The position numbers were made by a program, and so were the translations under genes. A DNA stretch of 64,000 nt from an uncultured Eubacteriales bacterium (GTDB taxonomy: Bacteria; Bacillota; Clostridia; Lachnospirales; Cellulosilyticaceae), in NCBI GenBank assembly GCA_900551325.1, contig URVM01000017.1, positions 1-64,000 of the forward strand. The letters are read 5' to 3'. Positions 51,842 to 61,342 of the stretch are shown one piece after another; the first letter of the stretch is position 1, and the number at the start of each line of letters is the position of its first letter. The notes under the pieces were generated by a model. That model was not told where the DNA came from. It did no database searches and saw only the letters and a program-made list of their open reading frames with translations.

Positions 51842-54146
51842 CTTTATCTCCGAATAAGATTTTTTCTGGAGTAATAGGAAGTGTTCTTACCCATACACCT
51901 GTTGCATTATGTATAGCATGAGCAATAGCTGGTGGTGGTGTATTAATTACAACCTCGCCTATTGACTTAGCACCAAATGGCCCTGTTGGTTCATAACTAC
52001 TCTCAAAGGCTACACGAATATTTCCTACATCTAAGCGAGTTGGAATCTTATATTGCATAAAGCTATTGTTTTGCATCTTACCGTCATTTCTATAAGTAAT
52101 GTCTTCATAAAGTGCCATACCTATACCTTGAGCAATACCACCTTCTGCTTGAATACGTGCGAGATTTGTATTAATAATTGTTCCACAATCTACTACACCT
52201 ACATAATCAATCAGTTCGATATGACCAGTTTCTTGGTCTACTTCCACTTCTGCAAATCCTGTCATAAATGGTGGTGGTGATACCTCACTAGAATGTGATG
52301 CGTGGGCTTCAAGACAGTCATGAATACCTACAACAGCAGTTTGACCAAGTTCATCAATGCTAATTGCTTTAGTTTCATCTTCTGTACTGATTTGATGTCC
52401 TTCAAAAATCAAGTTTTCTACAGGTACGTCTAAAATCTTACTTGCTTCTTTCATCATTTTTTCTTTTAGAGCCTCACAAGCTTTAACAACACTCATACCT
52501 GTTACATATGTTGTACTTGATGCGTAAGAACCTGGATCATATGGAGATTGGTCTGTGTCTACACCATTTACTACAATACGGTCAAGGTCACACTCTAAAC
52601 ATTCAGCTGCCATCTGACCTAAAATAGTATCACAACCTGTTCCCATATCTGTTGCACCGATTAAAAGTGTATAGAAACCATCATCATTTAGACGGATTTT
52701 AGCCTCAGCTGTATCAATACATGAAATACCTGAGCCTTGCATAGTCATAGACATTCCAATACCACGTACTTTATTTGGTCCTACTTGATAAGATGGATAT
52801 TTTTCATCCCAACCTATCATTTTTCTACCTGTTTCAATACATTCTGGTAAACCACAGCTTTTTAGTACTTCTCCGTAATAACCGTGTAGTGTTTCACCTA
52901 CTTCAGACATATTCATCTTACGAAGAGTAAGTGGGTCCATTTTTAGCTTGTCTGCTAGCTCATTAATAGCTGATTCTACTGCAAAAGTTCCTTGTGTAGC
53001 ACCATAACCACGGAAAGCACCTGCTGACATAGTATTACTATATACTACATGAGCATCAAATTTCATAGCTTCTGCTTTATTGTAAAGAGCAAGTGTTTTA
53101 TGAGCTGTTAATCCTACTGTTGTAGGTGCATGTTCACCATAAGCTCCTGTATTTGAAAGGGTATATATTTGAATCCCTTTAATATGACCTTCTTTATCTG
53201 CTCCAACTTTTACAGTAATCTTCATTTCATGACGACTTGTAGATGCCATAAAAGTTTCTGTACGTGTATAATACATAGCAGCTGGACGACCTGTTTTTAG
53301 TGTAACAATTGCTGGATAAGGTTCACTAACTACTGTTTGCTTTGCACCAAAGCCTCCACCAATACGTGGTTTTATAATACGTACTTTACTCTTTGGAATA
53401 TCTAAGGCACGTGCTAAAATACGTCTTACATGGAAAGGAATTTGTGTCGCACTTACTACATTAAGACGACCATTGTAATCAAGATATGTATAAGTCTTAA
53501 AAGTTTCCATCATAGCTTGATTATTAGCTTTTGTATGATAAGTATTTTCTACTATAACATCAGATTCATTAAAAGCCTTTTCTATATCTCCATGAGCAAA
53601 CCCTTCACTACAACATAGGTTACGTTTTACATCGTTACCAATGTCAAAGTTTATATGATAATCTTCTTCCGGATGAACACATGTTTTGTGTTCCATAGCT
53701 TCTTCAAAATTTAATACAGGTTCTAATACTTCATAATCTACTTTAATAAGCTTCATAGCACGGTCTACTGCTTTTGCTGTTTCACCAGCTACAATAGCTA
53801 CGCAATCGCCCACATAACGTACATACTCATCTAAGATTAATCTATCATAAGGACTTGGTTCAGGATAAGATTGACCTGCCATTGTAAAGCGCTTATTTGG
53901 TACATCTTCATAAGTTAAGATACATGCAATTCCTGGTACTTTTAAAGCTATATCTTTATTAATAGATTTAATTTTGGCAAAAGCATGAGGACTACGTAAT
54001 ACTTTAACCACTAAACAGTCTTGTGGTGCTATATCTTCTGTATAAACAGGTTGACCTGTTACAAGAGCTTTAGCATCTAATTTAACTACTGGTTGATTTA
54101 CATTCTTTGTCTTTTTATTTATAACTTGATCCATATGTTTTTCCAC
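51834..54146 (-). CDS. xdhA: Xanthine dehydrogenase molybdenum-binding subunit
   Basis: A 770-residue Mo subunit of the xanthine-oxidase family: CILTYEDVPNKRF in the small domain, PRIGGGFGAKQTVVSEP, SAGAFRGYGATQGTFAVES and PTGPFGAKSIGEVVINTP with the catalytic Glu. It hydroxylates hypoxanthine and xanthine with the FAD and [2Fe-2S] subunits encoded directly upstream (xdhB, xdhC). It lies 2 bases after xdhC. This operon has separate FAD and FeS subunits, unlike the fused, FAD-less XdhD on the element. Confidence 0.95.
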   Translation of the reverse strand: MEKHMDQVINKKTKNVNQPVVKLDAKALVTGQPVYTEDIAPQDCLVVKVLRSPHAFAKIKSINKDIALKVPGIACILTYEDVPNKRFTMAGQSYPEPSPYDRLILDEYVRYVGDCVAIVAGETAKAVDRAMKLIKVDYEVLEPVLNFEEAMEHKTCVHPEEDYHINFDIGNDVKRNLCCSEGFAHGDIEKAFNESDVIVENTYHTKANNQAMMETFKTYTYLDYNGRLNVVSATQIPFHVRRILARALDIPKSKVRIIKPRIGGGFGAKQTVVSEPYPAIVTLKTGRPAAMYYTRTETFMASTSRHEMKITVKVGADKEGHIKGIQIYTLSNTGAYGEHAPTTVGLTAHKTLALYNKAEAMKFDAHVVYSNTMSAGAFRGYGATQGTFAVESAINELADKLKMDPLTLRKMNMSEVGETLHGYYGEVLKSCGLPECIETGRKMIGWDEKYPSYQVGPNKVRGIGMSMTMQGSGISCIDTAEAKIRLNDDGFYTLLIGATDMGTGCDTILGQMAAECLECDLDRIVVNGVDTDQSPYDPGSYASSTTYVTGMSVVKACEALKEKMMKEASKILDVPVENLIFEGHQISTEDETKAISIDELGQTAVVGIHDCLEAHASHSSEVSPPPFMTGFAEVEVDQETGHIELIDYVGVVDCGTIINTNLARIQAEGGIAQGIGMALYEDITYRNDGKMQNNSFMQYKIPTRLDVGNIRVAFESSYEPTGPFGAKSIGEVVINTPPPAIAHAIHNATGVWVRTLPITPEKILFGDKDE

Positions 54147-54148
54147 AC

Positions 54149-54613
54149 TTATGCCTCCTCACCGATGCCTAAATATTTTTTGATGGCACGAAGTTGTCCC
54201 ATATAACCTGTACATCTACATAGGTTACCTGCTAAGTAATGCTTAATACTTTCTTCTGTAGGGTTTTCTAATTCTCTTTTCATACGAAGCACATTCATAA
54301 TAAGGCCTGGACTACAAAATCCACATTGTTCAGCACCTTCATTTGCAAGAATCATACCAAAGTGTTCAGCTTCTTCTTGTAAACCTTCTAAAGTTGTAAT
54401 CTTCTTACCATCCATACGTGCAGCAAGTAAACTACAAGATAGTACACTTACATCATCTACCCATACTGTACAAAGTCCACAGTTAGTTGTTTCACAACCA
54501 CATTTTACACTCTTATAACCTTTTTCTCTTAAAAAGGTATATAGTGTTGTATCTGGTGCTACTTCATCTTGCACCATTTTCCCATTAATCCATAGTTTAA
54601 TATTCACATTCAT
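54149..54613 (-). CDS. xdhC: Xanthine dehydrogenase [2Fe-2S] subunit
   Basis: A 154-residue protein with both cluster motifs of the CoxS/XdhC type: KCGCETTNCGLCTVWVDD and CSLL in the plant-ferredoxin-like N-terminal domain, then QCGFCSPGLIM and NLCRCTGYMGQ in the helical C-terminal domain. It passes electrons from the Mo subunit to FAD. Nomenclature follows the three-subunit xdhABC operons and should not be confused with the XdhC maturation factor. Confidence 0.95.
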   Translation of the reverse strand: MNVNIKLWINGKMVQDEVAPDTTLYTFLREKGYKSVKCGCETTNCGLCTVWVDDVSVLSCSLLAARMDGKKITTLEGLQEEAEHFGMILANEGAEQCGFCSPGLIMNVLRMKRELENPTEESIKHYLAGNLCRCTGYMGQLRAIKKYLGIGEEA

Positions 54614-54625
54614 ATTCCTTACCTC

Positions 54626-55444
54626 TTATCCTCTAAGTTGTATCAACGCGCGTTTAATAAGTACTACCGCAAGATGTTCACGATAAGCTTTTGTCCCTCT
54701 CATATTACTTGCAAAATTTAATTCTTCTACAACTTTATGGGCACAAGTTGTTATAACCTCATCTGATAAAGCCTCACCTTTATTATTTGCTAATACTTCA
54801 TTTATGTAAGTCATTGCATTATGGGCAAGACTCGCTTTACTTGGTCTTGCACCTACTGCAATCTTATAACCTTTTTCACCTTGTGTTAGTGCTACTGCTA
54901 AAACTGGGAAATCTGTATGTGCTAAACGTTCTGTAAGATAGATTCCCTTTTCATTATGTGCTTCTTTTTTTATAATGATTTTAACTAAAATATCTTTTTC
55001 ATAAGGACTATTAATAAATTCTTCTAAAGATATTGTTCCACCCTTATAAAGTTCTACATATGTATCAAGCGCTAAAAGTGCTGTAAGTGGATCTGAAAAA
55101 CCAAAGCGACTAAATATACTACCACCTATAGTGGCACCATTTCTAAACTGAACACCTACTATATCTTTTACACAGTTTGCTACAATTCCACCCTTATATG
55201 CTTTAAGTCCATTGTGACACTCTAACATTCTTAGGGTACACATTGCGCCTATCTCAAAGCAATCTTTGGTCTCTACAATTTGATCAAGACCAAGTTTACC
55301 AAGATCTATTGCAGTATGAATATTCATAGTACCCATACGCATCCATAATGTGCCACCTAAAATTTTATTTGACTTATTTTTTGTGAGTGTAGTGTACGCT
55401 TCTTCTAAAGATGTTGCAACAACATAATTGTTAATTGTAAACAT
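54626..55444 (-). CDS. xdhB: Xanthine dehydrogenase FAD-binding subunit
   Basis: A 272-residue CoxM-type flavoprotein: NKILGGTLWMRMGTM (FAD loop), IVGVQFRNGATIGGSIFSRFGFSD, and ILVKIIIKKEAHN. First gene of the operon, with GGAGGAC before ATG, and it lies downstream of the purine riboswitch. It receives electrons from the [2Fe-2S] subunit and reduces NAD. Confidence 0.93.
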   Translation of the reverse strand: MFTINNYVVATSLEEAYTTLTKNKSNKILGGTLWMRMGTMNIHTAIDLGKLGLDQIVETKDCFEIGAMCTLRMLECHNGLKAYKGGIVANCVKDIVGVQFRNGATIGGSIFSRFGFSDPLTALLALDTYVELYKGGTISLEEFINSPYEKDILVKIIIKKEAHNEKGIYLTERLAHTDFPVLAVALTQGEKGYKIAVGARPSKASLAHNAMTYINEVLANNKGEALSDEVITTCAHKVVEELNFASNMRGTKAYREHLAVVLIKRALIQLRG

Positions 55445-55541
55445 ATAGTCCTCCCTCTACTGTCCTTAATTGTACTAAAATATTTCCCGCATAATGCTTT
55501 TATACAAGCATTTATACAACTTTGGTTCCTCTATTTACATG

Positions 55542-55569
55542 AAAAAGACTCCTCAAAAAAAGAGGAGCC
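55542..55569 (-). terminator. Riboswitch-controlled terminator of the xdh operon
   Basis: Stem GGCTCCTC / GAGGAGTC with a seven-T loop and a T-run after it on the minus strand. It lies about 32 bases downstream of the purine aptamer and 100 bases before xdhB. Confidence 0.85.
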
Positions 55570-55600
55570 TTCCGTTTCACCATAAGCAAAACTTACAGCA

Positions 55601-55670
55601 CCTCGTAGTCCGCAGATTTATGGTTAGCGGGTAGAAACTTTCGGACCTTATTACCGAATTTATACGAACC
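55601..55670 (-). ncRNA. Purine riboswitch, guanine class, controlling the xdhB-xdhC-xdhA-mocA-xpt operon
   Basis: The minus strand shows the aptamer order: P1 TCGTA, TATAA, P2 TTCGG...TCCGAA, the conserved AAGTTTCTACC junction, P3 CCGC...GCGG with the AACCATAAA loop, then GACTACGA. The base before TACG is C, the hallmark of guanine/hypoxanthine-binding (not adenine) members. It is followed by a terminator, so ligand binding should switch the operon off. Control of xanthine dehydrogenase plus xpt together is sensible if the ligand signals purine excess for salvage, but for a catabolic enzyme an OFF switch is noteworthy. Confidence 0.9.
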
Positions 55671-55712
55671 TGTATATTTTAAACTCTCTATATTTTTCAG
55701 TACTTCGTATTT

Positions 55713-55742
55713 ATTATACCTTATTATCCCTTATTTTGACAA
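55713..55742 (-). promoter_or_regulatory. Promoter of the riboswitch-xdh operon
   Basis: Minus strand TTGTCA (55737-55742), 18-bp spacer, TATAAT (55713-55718), about 35-40 bases upstream of the aptamer. Confidence 0.7.
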
Positions 55743-55760
55743 GTTGCTTTATAATTTTCT

Positions 55761-56648
55761 CTAATTTGTTAAGGATGTTGGGTCTTTAATAAATCCTTCA
55801 CCTAATACTTCCTTTACATCAGCAATAGTCATAAAGGCTTTTGGATCATGTGCTTGTACCAATTCACGTAGTTTTGCTACTTCTTTTTGAGATACAACAA
55901 CATAAAGCATTTCTTTATCTTCTTTTGAATACATACCTGTAGCTTTAAGTCCTGTTACACCTCGTGGAATCTTCTCCATTATTTCCTTGGAAATAATGTG
56001 ATTTTTATTTGAAATAATGAAAACTGCCTTGGCATAGTCTACACCTTCAATAATATTTGAAATCACTTTTGATGTCACAATTACAGAAATAATCGCATAC
56101 ATAGCCTTTTCTTGTCCAAAGATAAAAAATCCACATAAAATAATCATTCCATCTATACATAACATAAGCTTGGAAATAGGAAATTTAGTATATCTAAATT
56201 TAATTATAGAAGCTAACATATCTGTTCCACCTGTAGTCCCACCTGAACGAATAACAAGTCCAATACCAGCTCCTAAAAATGCTCCTCCAAATAAAGCAGG
56301 CAATAAAAGATCCCCATCAGCTAAGAAAGGATTTGGTAAGTAGCTCGTAAACCACAGTGCAAAAGAAAGCCAAAGTACACTATAAAGAGATTTTTGTGCA
56401 AACTTAAACCCTCTTTGTCTAATACTTATTAAAAAAAGAGGAATATTAAGTGCTATATTGGTTAGCCATAAAGGTATACCAAAACCTATTGTCATCTTAC
56501 TTACTTCCTTAATAACAATAGCTGTACCTGATATACCACCAGTTACAAGTCCACTAGGCTCTAAAAACCAGTTGATTCCAAGGGCTAATATGGTTGCGCC
56601 TGTTAAGATTAATAAACATTCTTTTTTTGTTATCCCTAGTATGTTCAT
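55761..56648 (-). CDS. YitT family membrane protein (DUF161 + DUF2179)
   Basis: A 295-residue protein with five membrane helices (residues 10-205; ILALGINWFLEPSGLVTGG, FLGAGIGLVIRSGGTTGGTD are family signatures) and a C-terminal cytoplasmic DUF2179 domain (about 215-285: RGVTGLKATGMYSKEDKEMLYVVV, PKAFMTIADVKEVLGEGF). Widespread in Firmicutes, often in several copies, of unknown function. It appears monocistronic; AAAAGGAG precedes ATG. Confidence 0.9.
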   Translation of the reverse strand: MNILGITKKECLLILTGATILALGINWFLEPSGLVTGGISGTAIVIKEVSKMTIGFGIPLWLTNIALNIPLFLISIRQRGFKFAQKSLYSVLWLSFALWFTSYLPNPFLADGDLLLPALFGGAFLGAGIGLVIRSGGTTGGTDMLASIIKFRYTKFPISKLMLCIDGMIILCGFFIFGQEKAMYAIISVIVTSKVISNIIEGVDYAKAVFIISNKNHIISKEIMEKIPRGVTGLKATGMYSKEDKEMLYVVVSQKEVAKLRELVQAHDPKAFMTIADVKEVLGEGFIKDPTSLTN

Positions 56649-56691
56649 ATATACTCCTTTTTTACTTTACTTTGCTAAATTTTTTCTTTAC

Positions 56692-56729
56692 AAAAAGAAA
56701 GAGCTGTTACCGCAAAGCAGTAACAGACT
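56692..56729 (-). terminator. Terminator of the opp operon
   Basis: Stem CTGTTACTGC / GCGGTAACAG (one G-U) followed on the minus strand by CTCTTTCTTTTT. It lies 50 bases after the last gene of the operon. Confidence 0.85.
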
Positions 56730-56780
56730 CCTACAACCATTTATAATTATATACTACAATTCAAAACTTGAACAGTACTA

Positions 56781-57053
56781 TTATCGTAACCATACTAAAT
56801 CAAGGAAAAGAAAGATTAAGAAATAACCTATACCAAAAGCTAGTATAAGAGGCAATATAGCACTCATAACCCCTTTGATTATAGCTTTCTTTTCACCTCT
56901 AGTAAGTACTACAGGCTCTTTTTGAAAACTACCTTGTATTTCTTCTTCATTCTGTCTTGCTCTATTATGTTCCACTCCAGAGTACCATGGCATTCCTGGT
57001 ACATTCATGTTGGCAATTGTTCTGCCATCATCTTTTATTGGTTGTTTTTCCAT
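56781..57053 (-). CDS. Small membrane protein at the end of the opp operon
   Basis: A 90-residue protein that starts 1 base after oppF, so it belongs to the operon. The first 55 residues are polar (MEKQPIKDDGRTIANMNVPG, WYSGVEHNRARQNEEEI) and the last 30 form one long or two short hydrophobic helices (KGVMSAILPLILAFGIGYFLIFLFLDLVWL). The arrangement suggests a cytoplasmic tail tethered to the membrane. No family recognised; a role with the peptide transporter is inferred from position only. Confidence 0.75.
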   Translation of the reverse strand: MEKQPIKDDGRTIANMNVPGMPWYSGVEHNRARQNEEEIQGSFQKEPVVLTRGEKKAIIKGVMSAILPLILAFGIGYFLIFLFLDLVWLR

Positions 57054-57054
57054 T

Positions 57055-58032
57055 TTATTGTTCTTGATCTACTAAGTGACATGCAACAAAGTGATCATTA
57101 CCATAATCTTTATATACAGGTTCTTGTGTCTTACAAATTTCCATACAGTGTCTACATCTTGTATGGAATTTACATCCTGTAGGTGGATTAGCTGGAGATG
57201 GAATATCTCCTTCTAAAACAATACGGTTCATTTTAACCGTTGGATCTGGTACTGGAATGGCACTAAATAATGCTTTTGTATAAGGGTGTTTTGGATTTTT
57301 GAAAAGTTCTTCTTTTGGAGCCTTTTCAACTAAGTTTCCAAGGTACATAACCCCTACTTCATCTGAAATATGCTCTACAACACTTAAGTCGTGAGAGATA
57401 AATAAATAGCTATAACCAAATTCTTCTTGAAGATCTTTAAGTAAGTTAATGATTTGAGCTTGTATAGATACGTCTAGAGCTGATACAGCCTCATCACATA
57501 CGATTACTTTTGGTTTAAGTGCAATGGCACGTGCAATACAAATACGTTGTCTTTGACCACCTGAAAACTCATGTGGATAACGATCAATATGATGTGGTTG
57601 AAGACCACATTTTTGCATAACATCCATTACATAAGATCTAAGCTGTTCCTTAGGTACAATATTATGTTCACGTACCCCTTCACCAATTATCTCACCTACT
57701 GGAATTCTTGGATTCATTGAACTATATGGATCTTGGAAAATAAGTTGCATCTCTGGACGGATAGCACGTAATTGTTTGTTAGAAAGCTTAAATACGTCTT
57801 TCCCATCAAATATAACGCTTCCACCTGAATTTTCTTGAAGGCGTAAAAGTGTACGACCTACTGTTGTTTTACCACAACCTGATTCACCTACTAGACCAAA
57901 AGTTGATCCCTTTTTAATATTAAAGGAGATACCATCTACAGCTTTAACATGTCCAACAACACGTTGAACAACCCCTGCTTTTATTGGGAAATATTTTTTG
58001 AGCTCTTTAACTTCTAGAATGTTTTCAGACAT
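57055..58032 (-). CDS. oppF: Oligopeptide ABC transporter ATP-binding protein OppF
   Basis: A 325-residue ATPase: Walker A GLVGESGCGKTT, LSGGQRQRICIARAIALKP (signature), VIVCDEAVSALDVS (Walker B) and the C-terminal oligopeptide/dipeptide extension with CKFHTRCRHCMEIC. It starts 1 base after the oppD stop. With OppD it energises peptide import. Confidence 0.95.
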   Translation of the reverse strand: MSENILEVKELKKYFPIKAGVVQRVVGHVKAVDGISFNIKKGSTFGLVGESGCGKTTVGRTLLRLQENSGGSVIFDGKDVFKLSNKQLRAIRPEMQLIFQDPYSSMNPRIPVGEIIGEGVREHNIVPKEQLRSYVMDVMQKCGLQPHHIDRYPHEFSGGQRQRICIARAIALKPKVIVCDEAVSALDVSIQAQIINLLKDLQEEFGYSYLFISHDLSVVEHISDEVGVMYLGNLVEKAPKEELFKNPKHPYTKALFSAIPVPDPTVKMNRIVLEGDIPSPANPPTGCKFHTRCRHCMEICKTQEPVYKDYGNDHFVACHLVDQEQ

Positions 58033-59199
58033 TTATTTCCCCTCCTTTTCATCATATAAATGGCATGCCACTTTATGACCATTATCAATTGTTCTAAGTG
58101 CTGGTATATCCCCTGCACATGCTGGAATACATTTATCACAACGATCTTTAAAAGAACAGTGACTTGGCATGCGTACTGGGTTAGGTACAGCACCTGGTAT
58201 AGAATAAAGTCTATCAACAACTTTACCAACTGCTGGCTTACTCTTAATAAGACCCATTGTATATGGATGTTGTGGGTTTAAGAATACTTCATGAGCAGTA
58301 CCTTGTTCTACTACTTTACCTGCATACATAACAACTACATAATCTGCCATCTCAGCTACAACACCAAGGTCATGAGTAATAAGTAGTATACTTGCATCTA
58401 TTTTATCTTTAATATCACGAAGTAACTCTAAAATTTGTGCTTGAATTGTTACGTCTAACGCTGTTGTAGGTTCATCTGCAATAATAAACTGTGGTTCACA
58501 TGATAAAGACATAGCAATCATAACACGTTGACGCATACCACCTGAAAGTTCATGTGGATAAGCATCATAAATACCTTCTGGACGAGCAATACCTACTAAT
58601 TTAAGCATTTGAATACTTTGTTTTTTAATCTCTTCTTTCTTCATATCTGGTCTATGAAGAGCGATTGTCTCGTCAATTTGATAACCAATTGTAAAAATTG
58701 GATTTAAGCTTGTCATTGGTTCTTGGAAAATCATGGCGATTTCATTTCCACGAATATGTTGCATTTCACTAATAGGTGCCTTAACAATGTCTACTGCTCC
58801 ACCTTTACGGTTATAGCGAATTGCACCATCTACAATTTGGCCAGATGGGCCTTGAACAAGTTTCATCATAGAAAGACTTGTTACAGACTTTCCACATCCT
58901 GATTCTCCAACAAGTGCTACTGTCTTACCTTTAGGAATCTCAATGGTTACACCATTTACAGATTTAACAGTTCCCATATCTGTGAAGAAATAAGTATGTA
59001 AGTTATCAATTTCTATAATATTATCTGGATTCTTCATAGTTGTAGCATACTCTGAAGGATCTACTTTTCTACGTTTCTTTTCTTTTTCAAACTTCTTAAT
59101 GATTTTACTATTTTCTTTTGCAATTTGTTTCATACGTGCTTTAGCTTGTTTTTGCTCAGCGCGTTTTTCTTTTTTCATTTGGGCTGTCATATCGCTCAT
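58033..59199 (-). CDS. oppD: Oligopeptide ABC transporter ATP-binding protein OppD, with a charged N-terminal extension
   Basis: A 388-residue ATPase: Walker A LVGESGCGKSV, ELSGGMRQRVMIAMSLSCEPQ, FIIADEPTTALDVT and the C-terminal extension CSFKDRCDKCIPAC. Relative to ordinary OppD (about 330 residues) it carries about 60 extra N-terminal residues, very rich in Lys, Glu and Arg (KKEKRAEQKQAKARMKQIAK), which look like a single charged helix or coiled coil. The ABC domain starts at about residue 61. Confidence 0.93.
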   Translation of the reverse strand: MSDMTAQMKKEKRAEQKQAKARMKQIAKENSKIIKKFEKEKKRRKVDPSEYATTMKNPDNIIEIDNLHTYFFTDMGTVKSVNGVTIEIPKGKTVALVGESGCGKSVTSLSMMKLVQGPSGQIVDGAIRYNRKGGAVDIVKAPISEMQHIRGNEIAMIFQEPMTSLNPIFTIGYQIDETIALHRPDMKKEEIKKQSIQMLKLVGIARPEGIYDAYPHELSGGMRQRVMIAMSLSCEPQFIIADEPTTALDVTIQAQILELLRDIKDKIDASILLITHDLGVVAEMADYVVVMYAGKVVEQGTAHEVFLNPQHPYTMGLIKSKPAVGKVVDRLYSIPGAVPNPVRMPSHCSFKDRCDKCIPACAGDIPALRTIDNGHKVACHLYDEKEGK

Positions 59200-59207
59200 G
59201 TTCTCAC

Positions 59208-60218
59208 CTACCTTTTCATTTTAGGGTCAAAGGCATCACGTAGTCCATCACCTACAAAGTTGAAGCCTAATACTGTTATTAAAATACATAATCCTGGTGG
59301 TAACCAGATATTTAAGTAGTCTCTCATAATAATTGGGTCATTTACAGTGTTTACCATATTCCCCCATGAAGCAAGTGGGAATGGTACCCCGATTCCAAGA
59401 TAACTATAAGCAGCTTCTGCTAAAATAACACTACCCATACCCATTGTTGCAATAACAATAAGTTGAGGCATAACGTTTGGAATAAGATGTTTCATAATAC
59501 GTTTTGCTGGATGAAGTCCAATTGCTTCAGTAGCAATCATAAACTCTTGTTCACGAAGACTTAAGATTTGTCCACGGATAAGACGAGCTACACTTGCCCA
59601 ACCTAAAAATCCCATTACAAGCATTAAGAAATAGATTTTTCTTTCTTGAGGTATGCCATATGCAATAAGTATTGAACTTATAATAAGCATAAGAGGTAAG
59701 GTTGGAATACAATAGAAAATATCTACTATACGCATAATTAGATTATCTATCTTTCCTCCATAATATCCTGCTATACCACCAAGTAAAATACCTAAAGCTA
59801 ACTGTATGCCTACTACTACGAAACCAATAATAAGAGATACACGTCCACCATACATAAGACGTACTAAAACGTCACGGCCATCCTTATCAGTTCCTAATAA
59901 ATGTTCTTTTGAAGGCTTAGCTTTTCCATTTACTTTAATTCCTGTTTGTGTTTGATCAATACCATTATCATTTTTAGTTGAAAATTCTACGCCATCTTTC
60001 ATAAAGAATATAGTATACTCACCATAATCTGTAAAGAGTGGACCACAAAATGAAAAGACAAACATAGCAATAAGCATAAATACACCTACAATAGCTAGCT
60101 TATTACGTAAAAAACGTTTCATTACTAATTGTCCTGGTGTTACAATTTTTTCCAGGTTTAATTGTTCTTGTCCATTAGCTTCTTTTTTAGTTGTTTCAAT
60201 TACTTTATCTTCTGCCAT
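59208..60218 (-). CDS. oppC: Oligopeptide ABC transporter permease OppC
   Basis: A 336-residue permease with an N-terminal leading helix, a long periplasmic-side segment (residues 70-125) containing a KVNGKAKPSKEHLLGTDKDG stretch, and five further membrane helices. The ABC-interaction motif EAIGLHPAKRIMKHLIPNVMP is present. AGGAGG before ATG; ends 8 bases before oppD. Confidence 0.94.
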   Translation of the reverse strand: MAEDKVIETTKKEANGQEQLNLEKIVTPGQLVMKRFLRNKLAIVGVFMLIAMFVFSFCGPLFTDYGEYTIFFMKDGVEFSTKNDNGIDQTQTGIKVNGKAKPSKEHLLGTDKDGRDVLVRLMYGGRVSLIIGFVVVGIQLALGILLGGIAGYYGGKIDNLIMRIVDIFYCIPTLPLMLIISSILIAYGIPQERKIYFLMLVMGFLGWASVARLIRGQILSLREQEFMIATEAIGLHPAKRIMKHLIPNVMPQLIVIATMGMGSVILAEAAYSYLGIGVPFPLASWGNMVNTVNDPIIMRDYLNIWLPPGLCILITVLGFNFVGDGLRDAFDPKMKR

Positions 60219-60232
60219 TTTATCCGCCTCCT

Positions 60233-61201
60233 TTACTTAAGTCTTACGCGTGGATCAACCACTGCATAGAGTATATCTGATAATAATGTACCGAGTAATG
60301 TTAAAACAGCAATAAACATAGTGAATGCCATCATGAAAGGAATATCTCCTGCACGAAGTGCTTTAAGCCCTATAAAGCCAAGTCCTTCAATAGAGAAAAT
60401 ACCTTCAGTAATCATAGCTCCTGAGAATAATCCTGGGATCATTCCACCTACCATTGTTACGATAGGAATAAGCGTATTTCTAAAAGCATGTTTGTAAATA
60501 ACTTTATGTTCACTTAAACCTTTAGCTCTTGCTGTTCGTATGTAATCTGCATTTAAAACTTCTAACATATTTGTACGACTATAACGCATAAGACCACCTA
60601 TTCCAAGTACAGTAAGAACAGCTGTTGGAAGGATAAAGTGTACGCCCATATCTAAAATATGAGCAAAACCTTCATAATCAGCACGTGCTGTAACCATCCC
60701 TTGAAGTGGAAGCCACTTAAGTCCCATAGCAAAAATTCTTTGAAGTACTGCTGCAAAGAAGAAACTCGGAAGAGAAATACCTACAAGCGCAATGGTTGTT
60801 ACTGTATAATCTGTCGCTGAGTACTGCTTTGTGGCAGAAATAATTCCTAATGGAATAGCAATTAAAAGTTGTAAGATAAAGGCCGGGAATGCCATCCAGA
60901 AAGATACCCACATCTTTTCTTGAATAACATCTTTTACAGGTACACTATATAAAAATGAAGTCCCAAAATCACCTTTAACAGCTGCACCTAGCCAATCTAT
61001 ATAGCCTTCTACTACACCTTTATTTACACCATAGAGTTCTTCTAACTGAGCACGCATTTCAGGTGTAACATCTGTCATACTACTTGTAATAGTTGTAACA
61101 TAATCTCCTGGTGCTGTACGTAATACACCGTAGATGATCATAGATACACCAAGTAGTACAAAGATTGATATAAACAATCTACGAACAATATATTGTCTCA
61201 T
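60233..61201 (-). CDS. oppB: Oligopeptide ABC transporter permease OppB
   Basis: A 322-residue permease of the DppB/OppB group: MRQYIVRRLFISIFVLLGVS at the N-terminus, six membrane helices and the coupling motif RTARAKGLSEHKVIYKHAFRN. Followed by oppC after 14 bases. Confidence 0.95.
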   Translation of the reverse strand: MRQYIVRRLFISIFVLLGVSMIIYGVLRTAPGDYVTTITSSMTDVTPEMRAQLEELYGVNKGVVEGYIDWLGAAVKGDFGTSFLYSVPVKDVIQEKMWVSFWMAFPAFILQLLIAIPLGIISATKQYSATDYTVTTIALVGISLPSFFFAAVLQRIFAMGLKWLPLQGMVTARADYEGFAHILDMGVHFILPTAVLTVLGIGGLMRYSRTNMLEVLNADYIRTARAKGLSEHKVIYKHAFRNTLIPIVTMVGGMIPGLFSGAMITEGIFSIEGLGFIGLKALRAGDIPFMMAFTMFIAVLTLLGTLLSDILYAVVDPRVRLK

Positions 61202-61342
61202 GTTCCTCTCTCCTTTTCTTCTTTTCCTAAATAAAATAACCGAGTTACTCTTTTTATCTTTTGACTAATATCAACTTATAAGAATCGTTAACCCTTTTAT
61301 ACGCTTATATAATTTACATAACATTTATTATAAGCTGATATT

